Made by a program: the position numbers and the translations under genes. A stretch of DNA of 33,588 nucleotides from an uncultured Erysipelotrichaceae bacterium (GTDB lineage: Bacteria > Bacillota_I > Bacilli_A > Erysipelotrichales > Erysipelotrichaceae): assembly GCA_905201565.1 (NCBI GenBank), contig CAJKOS010000005.1, positions 1 to 33,588 of the forward strand, in the 5' to 3' direction. Below the pieces are notes generated by a model that worked only from the letters and a program-made list of their open reading frames with translations, was not told where the DNA came from and did no database searches. This document shows, one piece after another, positions 1 through 7,500 of the stretch (its first letter is position 1; every line of letters begins with the position of its first letter).

Positions 1-177
1 CTTTTCTCGGAGAGTGGAATACAAAACCTTATTCAAAGAAATCTGCTTCAGGTCATGTGTACGGAACACATAGTCAGATACATAATTACAGGCATCAGAA
101 TAAACAGACATGGTTTCATCTAGTAAAACCCTGTTGTCTGTATTAACAGATATCTGAATTTTAGCTGTAACCGTCAT
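1..177 (-). CDS. tnpB: IS605-family TnpB (RNA-guided nuclease/OrfB), N-terminal part only
   Basis: This reading frame runs off the left edge, so only the first 59 residues are visible. They read MTVTAKIQISV, then a conserved-looking stretch with YSDACNYVSDYVF and LYSTLREK. This resembles the N-terminus of IS200/IS605 TnpB/OrfB proteins, which open with a short beta strand followed by an 'acNy(v/i)s' helix. TnpB proteins are RNA-guided DNA nucleases carried by IS605 elements; the RuvC and zinc-finger parts would lie outside the window. It diverges from a decayed tnpA at 270-559, the usual IS605 arrangement. An in-frame ATG at 186 is an alternative start; both have only a GGGG-type ribosome site. 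Family assignment is moderately sure; whether the gene is intact cannot be judged. Confidence 0.7.
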   Translation of the reverse strand, partial: MTVTAKIQISVNTDNRVLLDETMSVYSDACNYVSDYVFRTHDLKQISLNKVLYSTLREK

Positions 178-269
178 TTGCCCCATAAGTGTTCCGCATT
201 GTTATTTTATTATACATATAATATAACATTTATTAGTGGAAGTCAATATTTTTTGGGGTATTTCTACAT

Positions 270-559
270 AACAATAGATATAACCGTCATAATAGACGCA
301 AGTATAAGCTGAAGGTACACATAGTTCTCGTTACGAAGTACCGCAAGCATCTGCTCAAAGGTTCTATTGCCGACAATGTAAAACATTTTCTTATACGCTA
401 CGATACTACAGACAGAGTTTGCGATACAAAAATACCCAAACTTCTTGTCTATAGCAGTATTGGAAGAAGAAAATCTTTTTGCCTGATGGTTACTTTGCAT
501 GTTGTATAAGAGAGGTGTCATCAGCTGCTATACAAAAATACATCGAGAGCCAAGGTTAA
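270..559 (+). pseudogene. Decayed IS200/IS605-family tnpA transposase
   Basis: The plus strand encodes two out-of-frame pieces of a Y1 (HUH) transposase. The first, from about 270, includes YKLKVHIVLVTKYRKHLL, the N-terminal beta strand typical of IS200 TnpA. The second ends at 559 and reads QYWKKKIFLPDGYFAC followed by IREVSSAAIQKYIESQG and a stop, the typical TnpA C-terminus. The central part carrying the HUH histidines (expected near an 'HIH' motif) is missing, the pieces are joined by a frameshift with an in-frame stop before QYW, and no ATG precedes the first piece. It is clearly non-functional. It is divergent from tnpB at 1-177, so together they are one IS605-type element. Confidence 0.75.
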
Positions 560-583
560 TGGTCACGAATTTACAAGGCTCCT

Positions 584-605
584 CCCACCGCCCAAGAGCA
601 GTGGG
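584..605 (+). mobile_element. IS200/IS605 subterminal hairpin (element end)
   Basis: CCCAC-C-GC, loop CCAAGA, then GC-A-GTGGG forms an imperfect stem-loop with one mismatch, 25 bases after the decayed tnpA stop. IS200/IS605 elements carry such subterminal hairpins as TnpA recognition sites just beyond tnpA. Its position marks this as the likely right boundary of the IS605 remnant, near base 605-615. Confidence 0.55.
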
Positions 606-613
606 TTTCTGCC

Positions 614-718
614 TACGACAACCGAAAGGATTTTATTTATGAAGGAAATAAGGGTGTTCTTGCATTGAATACAACACTTGGTCTTGGTATTGAGATCAAT
701 GCGGATACGCTTTCCTGA
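614..718 (+). pseudogene. C-terminal fragment of an unrecognised gene cut by the IS605 element
   Basis: Directly after the IS hairpin an open frame without a start codon encodes YDNRKDFIYEGNKGV, then LALNTTLGLGIEINADTLS and a TGA at 716-718. It is followed, with normal operon spacing and an AAGGAG site, by the small membrane-protein gene at 731. The simplest reading is the last 34 residues of a gene that led this operon and was truncated by the IS insertion. The protein family is not recognised. Confidence 0.4.
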
Positions 719-730
719 AAGGAGTAGAAG

Positions 731-982
731 ATGGATATTTTGAAGAGTTTTATACTGGATGCATTCATTCCAGGATTTATTGTGATGTTGCAGTTGCAGT
801 GGTTTGGAATACTGTTATGTATTGGATTTGGTCTATTGACATTGTGGTATAGAAGACATGCCAGAAGTGGTGGTGTACAGGGGTTTATGGAAGCACTTGG
901 CAGTTTTGCGGCAAGTGCACCGGTGTATTTTGTGACAACAAAACTATATGAAAGTGTTCATGGAAAGGAGAATGGAAGATGA
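731..982 (+). CDS. Small hypothetical membrane protein (83 aa)
   Basis: This 83-residue protein has an N-terminal hydrophobic region (about residues 5-40) that can form one or two membrane segments and ends in WYRRHAR, a positive-inside anchor. A second moderately hydrophobic stretch (about 52-72, FMEALGSFAASAPVYFV) follows. The start is supported by AAGGAG eight bases upstream. Its last four bases overlap the ATG of the next gene (ATGA), so the pair is translationally coupled. No family is recognised. Context suggests the tail of an accessory operon whose first gene was broken by the IS605 insertion. Confidence 0.6.
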   Translation: MDILKSFILDAFIPGFIVMLQLQWFGILLCIGFGLLTLWYRRHARSGGVQGFMEALGSFAASAPVYFVTTKLYESVHGKENGR

Positions 983-1278
983 GAAGTATTGCAGAAATTG
1001 TACTGGATTCTATCTTTGGGGCTGGTTTTATCTTATTGCTGGTGATTGCCTTTGTAGGACAATGGGTAGTGGATTTTCTTGATCATTATTTCTTCATTAC
1101 GTTGTTTGTTATTCTTGTATTAAAAGCATTGAAGAAAATTGTTTCATATGCAATATCAAGAGAAGGAAAAGAAAGCATTCAACAATCTATCATCCAGCCT
1201 TTGCAAAGAGGACACCTGCTTGAACAGTGGTATTGGTTTTCTCAATCCGCAAGATATGAGAAACAAAGAAGCAGGTAG
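979..1278 (+). CDS. Small hypothetical membrane protein (99 aa)
   Basis: This 99-residue protein has two predicted membrane segments (about residues 11-30 and 36-52, the second rich in F, I, V and L) and a basic, glutamine-rich cytoplasmic tail ending in RYEKQRSR. It overlaps the upstream gene by four bases (ATGA) and uses the GAAAGGAGAA just before its start as a ribosome site. A rho-independent terminator follows at 1299-1328, so this is the last gene of the small operon. No family is recognised. A role beside its partner in the membrane is only inferred from coupling. Confidence 0.6.
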   Translation: MRSIAEIVLDSIFGAGFILLLVIAFVGQWVVDFLDHYFFITLFVILVLKALKKIVSYAISREGKESIQQSIIQPLQRGHLLEQWYWFSQSARYEKQRSR

Positions 1279-1298
1279 TGAGAGTATATTGGTATGAA

Positions 1299-1328
1299 GG
1301 GAACTGGATAAATCCAGTTCTCTTTTCT
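1299..1328 (+). terminator. Rho-independent terminator
   Basis: GAACTGGAT (1301-1309) pairs perfectly with ATCCAGTTC (1312-1320), followed by TCTTTTCT. It closes the small membrane-protein operon. Confidence 0.8.
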
Positions 1329-1442
1329 GATGGTCATCATTTGCAAGGTATTCATGCAAGGATGAGGTTTCGAAAAAAATAGAAGAAATTTTGAGGAGAA
1401 CTGTCAACTTCAGGCAATAAGAAATAGTAGAAGGAGACAGTT

Positions 1443-2285
1443 ATGACAGTTGACTTGGAAAAATATTGGGCTTCAAGAAGTGAAGAAATTTCGCAGAAGA
1501 TGACACTGATGAGTGATTTGTTCATGCGCAATGTCCTGCGTGACAGGCGTTGCGTAGAGCATGTGCTCCGGGTTTTGTTGAAAGATGACACTATCAAAAT
1601 CAGAACAGTTCTCACCCAGGAGGACATGTGCAATTTGTGGGGAAGGAGTCTTTGGCCAGACATATTGGCTATTGATCAAAATGGTGTTGTCTATAATCTG
1701 GAAGTGCAGAATGATCCTGCTGGTGCTATTCCTGAACGGGCAAGATATCATGGTTCCATGATAGATACCAAAATACTTCTTCCTGGTGAAGATTTTTCCA
1801 ATATGAGAAAGCTGTATGTGATTTTCATTGTGAAAGGTGATGTGTTTGGGGGTGGATGCCAGGCATATACTGTTCAGAAGAATATTAAGCAGATGGGAAT
1901 TGTGTTCCAGGTTAAATTTGATATTATGTGGTTAGATACAAACCACCAGGATGAAACGGACATAGGCAGACTATGCCATGACTTTACCGTTTCAAATCCC
2001 GAAGATGTGTATGATGAAATTCTCAGAGAAAAGATGCAAGCACTGAAAGTGATCAGAGAGGGAGGCAGCGTTATGTGCAGGATGGTAGATGATTTGTTAC
2101 ATGAAGTAGAAGAGACAACAAGACTCATTGAACATGAAAAAGCTTTTGCGGAGGGGCATACAGAAGGCAGGACTGAGGAAAAACTTGAAATGGTCAGGAA
2201 GCTAAGACAGGAAGGACTTAGCGATGAATTGATCGCAAGAGTTTCATCATCATCCGTTGAACAGGTTAGAGAATGGTGCAGGTGA
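1443..2285 (+). CDS. Rpn family recombination-promoting nuclease / PD-(D/E)XK transposase-like protein
   Basis: This 280-residue protein has the hallmarks of the Rpn (YhgA-like) PD-(D/E)XK nuclease family. An N-terminal part (about 20-70) with 'SDLFMRNVLRD' is followed by the catalytic core WPDILAID (D73) and YNLEVQND (E87, Q89). The central part includes RARYHGSMIDTKIL and LYVIFIV, both typical of the family. These proteins are DNA endonucleases that stimulate RecA-independent recombination. The C-terminal third is a charged coiled stretch (about 210-255) ending in a helix-turn-helix-like tail, RQEGLSDELIARVSSSSV-EQVREWC. The length matches the family and GAAGGAGA precedes the ATG. The tail recurs as decayed copies at 2286-2640, 4106-4279 and 14199-14270. 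Family assignment is confident; the actual activity is inferred. Confidence 0.85.
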   Translation: MTVDLEKYWASRSEEISQKMTLMSDLFMRNVLRDRRCVEHVLRVLLKDDTIKIRTVLTQEDMCNLWGRSLWPDILAIDQNGVVYNLEVQNDPAGAIPERARYHGSMIDTKILLPGEDFSNMRKLYVIFIVKGDVFGGGCQAYTVQKNIKQMGIVFQVKFDIMWLDTNHQDETDIGRLCHDFTVSNPEDVYDEILREKMQALKVIREGGSVMCRMVDDLLHEVEETTRLIEHEKAFAEGHTEGRTEEKLEMVRKLRQEGLSDELIARVSSSSVEQVREWCR

Positions 2286-2640
2286 CGAAATCAAAGCCCT
2301 GATAAATACAATGGGAAGTCTGTTGAATAGCGTATTGATGTTGGTTCAATCGGGGGATTTGAAACGATTCTCAAAAAAGAAACGTGTTGCAGGAGAAAAA
2401 GGAATAATGTGTGAATTGGTAGATGCATTGTTACGTGAAGTAGAAGAGACAACAAGACTCATTGAGTATGAAAAAGGCTTTGCGGAAGGGTATAGAGTAG
2501 GATTTCAGGAAGGCCTTCAAGAAGACAGAATAATAAAGATTGAAATGTTGAGAAAGGTTAGACAGGAAGGTCTCAGTGATGAATTGATCGCAAGAGTTGC
2601 ATCTTCTTCCATAGAACAGGTAAGAGAGTGGTGTAGTTGA
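2286..2640 (+). pseudogene. Tail remnant of a second Rpn-family gene
   Basis: Immediately after the intact Rpn gene, a frame encodes a near-duplicate of its C-terminus: MCELVDALLREVEETT, then a coiled stretch with KGFAEGYRVGFQEGLQ, then RQEGLSDELIARVASSS and EQVREWCS. The nuclease domain (PD...ExQ) is absent. An ATG at 2407 with GGAGAAAAAGGAA upstream could still start a 77-residue protein made only of the coil and helix-turn-helix tail. The open frame extends back through a TTG at 2257 inside the Rpn gene, which is unlikely to be a real start. It probably arose by unequal recombination or partial loss of a tandem paralogue. A terminator follows directly. Confidence 0.65.
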
Positions 2641-2664
2641 CCGGTAATATACCGGTTTTCTTTT
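2639..2664 (+). terminator. Rho-independent terminator after the Rpn remnant
   Basis: CCGGTA (2641-2646), a three-base loop, TACCGG (2650-2655), then TTTTCTTTT. The same TGACCGG start recurs before the terminator at 14277, linking the two Rpn remnants. Confidence 0.8.
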
Positions 2665-2797
2665 GGCTTGTGGTCTTAAGTGCATTGGTGATATCTGGTT
2701 GGAAATACCAAATGGGGAGGTTTCTGAGGAAGAGGGTTTCATTGTTGCAAAGGTTGTTAACTACAAGTTAGGAACCGTCACGAAATAAATTGATTAT

Positions 2798-2842
2798 ATT
2801 GTAACGAATTGATCTGGCTATTTTGTTACAATGTGGTATACT
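2798..2842 (+). promoter_or_regulatory. Transposase promoter with flanking inverted repeat
   Basis: TGTGGTATACT carries an extended -10 (TGG plus TATACT at 2837-2842). Just upstream, ATTGTAAC (2798-2805) and GTTACAAT (2825-2832) form a perfect 8-bp inverted repeat separated by 19 bases. This fits an operator or transposase-binding site controlling expression. The -35 region is not close to consensus. Confidence 0.5.
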
Positions 2843-2864
2843 ATTTCTGTAAGAGAGAACTAGT

Positions 2865-4109
2865 ATGACTGCCAGCTTTGAAACAAGAAATGCAATCGAG
2901 AATATTCTGAACAAGGTATCACCGTTCTTGGATGAAAAACAAAAACGGATTCTTTTTGGCGCTGCTGCAGAAGTGCTTGGTCATGGTGGTACAGCTGCTG
3001 TCAGTAATATGACCGGAGCTGCACGCAATACCATAACAAACGGAATGAAGGATGCAGAAAAGGAAGTGTCTGTTTCTGCCAATGATCGCGATAATTACCG
3101 GATCAGAAGACCAGGTGGAGGCAGAAAGAGCGCCAGAGAAAAGAACCCTGGTCTCTATGAGAAAATAGAAGAAATCATCCGGAATTCTACATATGGCAGT
3201 CCGATGAAAGTTATTACCTGGACTACAATGAGCCTGAGGAAAATAACAGCTAAACTTGAACAGTATGGATATAAAGTCAGTCACAACATAGTAAGCAGGG
3301 CATTGGAAGCACTGGGTTACAGTAAGCAGCAGAATCAGAAAAACCTGCAGGTTGGAGAACCGCATCCCGATCGTAACGCGCAGTTTTGCTTTATTGATGA
3401 CAAAGCTGCAGAGTTTCTGGAAACTGGCGATCCGGTTATATCAGTAGATACCAAGAAAAAAGAGCTGATTGGTAATTTCGAAAACAATGGTTCGGAATAC
3501 CGGAAGTCAAAAGATCCCCGACTGGTACTGGATCATGATTTTGCGTTACCGGAACTCGGGAAGGTAGCGCCGTATGGCATCTATGTATTGAACGACAACA
3601 CAGGGTATGTAAATCTGGGAACAGATCATGATACAAGTGAGTTTGCGATCGAGAGTATTGGGCGGTGGTGGTTCGATATAGGGAAACATACATTTCCAAC
3701 TGCAAAAAGAATATATATCAACGCAGACGGAGGAGGAAGCAACAGACCACGGGGACTGCAATGGAAATATCAGCTGCAACAGCTGGCAGATCTGACGGGA
3801 TTAGAGATCCATATGTCACACTTTCCACCCGGCACAAGCAAGTGGAACAAAATAGAACACAGGCTTTTCTGCTATATTACAAAAAACTGGGAAGGAAAGC
3901 CATTAACAGATATAGTGACAGTCATCAATCTGATCAGCAGCATAACAACCAGCAAAGGATTGAAAGTGAAATGCGTAGCAGATTATAACAAGTATGAACT
4001 GAACAGAAAGATCAGTGAAGAAGAAGCAAAAACGATCAATCTGGAACCATGCGATCAGTTTGGAAACTGGAACTATATTATTCACCCAAATAAGCAGATT
4101 AATTCATGA
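2865..4109 (+). CDS. ISAzo13-family DDE transposase
   Basis: This 414-residue transposase matches the ISAzo13 family in length and motifs. The N-terminal part (about 25-65) has LFGAAAEVLGHGGTAAV and a helix-turn-helix, followed by the hallmark RRPGGGRKSA at 81-90. The RNase H-like core carries the DDE triad: D195 in SVDTKKKE, D288 in INADGGGSN and E331 in WNKIEHRLF. Flanking family signatures HFPPGTSKWN and GTDHDTSEFA are present. The gene looks intact, with no frameshift or missing catalytic residue, so the element may be active. Translation starts 22 bases after the extended -10 (AGAGAG weakly fits a ribosome site). The stop codon lies inside the right terminal repeat. Confidence 0.9.
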   Translation: MTASFETRNAIENILNKVSPFLDEKQKRILFGAAAEVLGHGGTAAVSNMTGAARNTITNGMKDAEKEVSVSANDRDNYRIRRPGGGRKSAREKNPGLYEKIEEIIRNSTYGSPMKVITWTTMSLRKITAKLEQYGYKVSHNIVSRALEALGYSKQQNQKNLQVGEPHPDRNAQFCFIDDKAAEFLETGDPVISVDTKKKELIGNFENNGSEYRKSKDPRLVLDHDFALPELGKVAPYGIYVLNDNTGYVNLGTDHDTSEFAIESIGRWWFDIGKHTFPTAKRIYINADGGGSNRPRGLQWKYQLQQLADLTGLEIHMSHFPPGTSKWNKIEHRLFCYITKNWEGKPLTDIVTVINLISSITTSKGLKVKCVADYNKYELNRKISEEEAKTINLEPCDQFGNWNYIIHPNKQINS

Positions 4110-4279
4110 CAGATCCTAAGATAGGAAGAGTTGAAGGTAAAGCTGAAGGAGTCGGCGAAGAAAGACGAAGAATTGTGATGGCAAAATATGCCAAAGGATA
4201 TTCAAATGTGGAAATAGCAGAGTTTCTGGAAATCGGATTGAAGGAAGTAGAGGATATCATCACTGCAGAACGCGCATGA
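4106..4279 (+). pseudogene. Rpn-type C-terminal tail fused to an IS-supplied start codon
   Basis: The right inverted repeat of the ISAzo13 element contributes ATGACAGATCCTAAG, which reads straight into an older frame: KIGRVEGKAEGVGEER, RRIVMAKYAKGYSNVEIAEF, then LEIGLKEVEDIITAERA and a stop at 4277-4279. The sequence is like the charged coil plus helix-turn-helix tail of Rpn-family proteins (a divergent subfamily compared with 1443-2285). The nuclease domain is not present on the left side of the IS, where only an uninterpretable frame (about 2650-2767) remains. The 57-codon frame overlaps the transposase stop (ATGA), so it could be translated by coupling, but it is most simply a remnant. Confidence 0.55.
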
Positions 4280-4281
4280 TG

Positions 4282-4308
4282 GAGGTCATTGAGGTGGCCT
4301 CTTTTTTG
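4282..4308 (+). terminator. Rho-independent terminator
   Basis: GAGGTCA (4282-4288) pairs with TGGCCTC (4295-4301) with one G-T wobble, followed by TTTTTT. It isolates the mobile-element region from pilus operon 1. Confidence 0.8.
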
Positions 4309-4429
4309 TTGTATTAGGATGAAGAACAAGTATCAAATGATAACTAAGCAAATGGCCTGAAATGTAAAAAAAGTGATAAAATACGCATTTTTTGCGGTGG
4401 GTGGGTATAGATGAATGTGCGCATATTCG

Positions 4430-4458
4430 TTGACAACATCCATTCTTTTCGGTATAAA
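4430..4458 (+). promoter_or_regulatory. Near-consensus sigma-A promoter of pilus operon 1
   Basis: TTGACA (4430-4435), a 17-base spacer and TATAAA (4453-4458) form an almost perfect housekeeping promoter. Transcription should start near 4465, about 70 bases ahead of the adhesin gene. It is the strongest promoter I can see in the window, implying that an operator or leader element (see 4469-4488) restrains it. Confidence 0.8.
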
Positions 4459-4468
4459 CAATAGCTGG

Positions 4469-4488
4469 ATAGTCACAGGTGTGACTAT
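4469..4488 (+). promoter_or_regulatory. Perfect palindrome at the transcription start of pilus operon 1
   Basis: ATAGTCACA (4469-4477), GG, then TGTGACTAT (4480-4488) is a perfect 9-bp inverted repeat with a 2-base centre, located 10 bases after the -10 box. Placement over the initially transcribed region is typical of a repressor operator. The same bases would also form a hairpin at the mRNA 5' end. No run of T follows (CCGTTACTTC), so it is not an intrinsic terminator. Related half-sites occur near 15157 and 16222-16276. Confidence 0.6.
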
Positions 4489-4535
4489 TCCGTTACTTCA
4501 TTGAACAGAATGTAGAACATTTTGTCATTGTATAT

Positions 4536-7500
4536 ATGGGGCATGCAATGGAAAAAAGATATGTGAAACAGTTCTGTCAGATGGTATTTGCCGTTTTGTT
4601 GCTTGTGGGAGCTTTCCAACCGGTAAGCGCAACAGAGCTGGGTGATACAGATGTGACAGAAACAGAAGAAATAGCAGGAGATTCTCTTCAGGATACTGAG
4701 GAGAATTTTGACGTACCTGCAGTTTCCTCTGAACCTGTTTCATCACCAGAACCCCTTCCTTCCATGTCACCAGAAGTAACGGAAACACCTGTTCCTTCAA
4801 CTGAGCCAGATAATAATCAAAATAATACTTTCGTTGTGGAATACTGGTCGATAGATTCTGATGTACTTGTGTTTGAAAATGGACAGTATGTTTTGAATCT
4901 TTCTGCTTCGATAGATTCACCAGTCACAAAAGATATAGTTTCGTCCATGTTGCCATCACATGTTCTTATCCAGGATGGTTCTGCAGTACCAGTAACATGG
5001 GATTATTCTCAAATTCCGGAAGAAGGTATAACAGATGGTGGAACATATGTGATTACAGGGACATTGCAGAATGGGTATCTGATGAGTGAATCGGCTGTTC
5101 CTTTGGAAGTACAGATTATCACTGCGGAGGCAGAGGTATATACACAGGACAATATAGAAAATCACATCATTTCTACAGTGAGTCCTGCTCATGTCAAATT
5201 CAATCTGTTTGATTATACATATAGGCAGAATACCGATGGCACTTTTACTTTAAATTATAAAGTTCCTTTTCAGTTTACATCGACAGAGACTGGGAAAGGT
5301 CCGTGGAATTACTGGACAGGTGATAATAGTCATCCTTTTTCCACAGACGCTTCAGATGGATTGAAGTATGGTATATATCCGGGTATTGTATCTGAAAAAC
5401 TGGGGACAGATGGTTTCCCACAATTGGAGCTGGCAGATGATTATAACAAATACAATAATGAGATCACTGATAAAGGATTTTACGACAATACAGTAAATAA
5501 GAGCGATATGTCGCTCGCATATCTTTTTAATCCTGCTAATACAGATCTTGTTTCGGGCGCAAGATCTGTATACAAGAATGTGCAGGGACTGTTGAAATAT
5601 GATGGAAACGGTGGCTATGAATATAACAGCCATGAGAATTATGCAGTTTATCGTGATACTCAGAATATTGGTTCAAATGGTGAAACAAGTGATGGTTATT
5701 TTGATGTTTATGACAATTGGGCAGTAAAAGGCTCGAGTTCGCCGAATGGTATGTTTTTCCCTTTTGATGATACAAATCGTGTCTTTGAGAATAGCAATGG
5801 CAGTTATTCTGTTGGAGATGATGGAAAACTCGTTCCAAAAAACCAGGTTTTCAATCAAATTGGTGGTTTTAACTATTTGTTTGGATTGAGCATGGAAACA
5901 ATCTTTCTGCAACCTGAAGATGGAAAGATAGATGCGGACACGCCAATGTATTTTACATTCTCTGGAGATGATGATGTCTGGGTTTATATTGATGACGTAC
6001 TCGTCTCAGATATTGGTGGTATCCATGATGAGTGTTTCACGATCATCGATTTTGAAACAGGAAATGTATATACAGGGCTAACACCAATGCGATTGGAAAA
6101 TGGTCAGTATCTGGAAGATACCCCGGAATTGTCAGAATTAACTAGTGGCAAACAAAACGGCAATGAAACTGATCAATGGAGCTGGGTTGACCATGCGACA
6201 AAAGCAGAGGAAACCGGGACATTTGATGAGTATAAAAAAGCACATGGTATTAAGCAAACAACATTAAAAGAGATATTCACACGTGCTGGCGAAGCAAATG
6301 GTCAGGAATGGGGAAAAGATACGATGTCAACAAATACATTTGACAAAAATACCCAGCATGAGTTGAAGCTGTTTTATCTTGAAAGAGGTCAGGGTGCCTC
6401 CAATCTTGTTATGAAGTTTAATATGCTTGCTGTGCCTGCTTCTGGCATTACAAAGACGGATCAAGATGGACGTCCTGTACAGGGGGCAGAATTTGCACTG
6501 TGGCCTGCAAAAACATATGAAAACGGTGAGGTAATTGTTGACAATGGCTCATATATTGCTGATAAAAGTAGTGATAAACCAATTGCTCAGGGTGTAACGG
6601 ATGAAAATGGTCATTTGAATTTCATCAGTGAAACAAGAAAGATAATTACATTCCAGGAACTGGCAGAGGATGGAATGCTATATTTTGTTCTTGAAGAAGT
6701 TAAGATACCACCTGGATATCGTTCGAATGGGGATGTATCGTTGTACTATCGCAAGCAAAACAATTCAGGTAATATTGGTGTTATTCAATCAAAAAACTAT
6801 TGGAAAACTGGTGCATATGCACAGGCTAAGCTGACAGTTACATTAACGAGTGATCTCTATACATATGAAGATGGAGAAAATGGTGGACCACCTGTTGTAG
6901 GAAAGAAGATAGATAATCCGGACAATGGCATCATATTTGCAGTTGCAGTTATGTGTGATGAAGGTGGATCAATCTATGATCAGAAAGATCTTCATGCGCT
7001 ATATGGTACACCAAATGCAGGCTGGACGATTCTGAATGATGACATCACGGATATGAATTCAGTTCTCGATGCAGCAAGAAATCAGGAAAGGCTGATTCAG
7101 GAAACAAGGCAGACCAGCACGATTGTTGCAAGTAAGAATGCTCGTGATCTGTATGAAATTGAAGTCGAAAATATACCTGGCAAGGTAGAGGAATCATATC
7201 CGTTTAACATTGATAAAGAAAATGCGGAAGATAGTAAATACAATGTTGCATTCTACTATGCGGAAGGTGCGACTTCTCTTGATGATGTTGATCCAGAAAA
7301 TATAGTAAGACTTGCGACACAGACGCCCAATGAAGCAAAATTCCAACGTCAATATTCAGTGCAGATCTATGTGACTAATGTATTGAACAGAATCCGTGTA
7401 CAGAAGACTGACTGGCAGGGAAATCGTATTGATGGAGCTGAGTTCAAGCTATATCAGCTCAGTTCTAAAGTTGAACATGAAGGTTATATAAATCAATCAG

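Larger units (their letters stand above)
2768..4119 (+). mobile_element. ISAzo13-family insertion sequence with terminal inverted repeats
   Basis: One transposase gene (2865-4109) is bounded by imperfect inverted repeats. The left end starts TTAGGAACCGTCACGAA (2768 onward). The reverse complement of the right end starts TTAGGATCTGTCATGAA (ending at 4119). They agree at 13 of 17 positions. The element is about 1.35 kb, normal for the family. The right repeat contains the transposase stop codon. I could not define a target-site duplication at either flank, so the exact ends may differ by a few bases. It sits between the Rpn tail terminator and a third Rpn-like tail. Confidence 0.75.

Noticed and set aside
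264..521. 85-codon minus-strand frame
   Set aside because: It lies antisense to clear tnpA-like sequence on the plus strand, which explains the region better.
2650..2767. Open frame left of the ISAzo13 element (includes CIGDIWLEIPNGEVSEEE)
   Set aside because: It starts inside a terminator, has no start codon and matches nothing I recognise; it may be decayed flank of the gene split by the IS but this cannot be shown.
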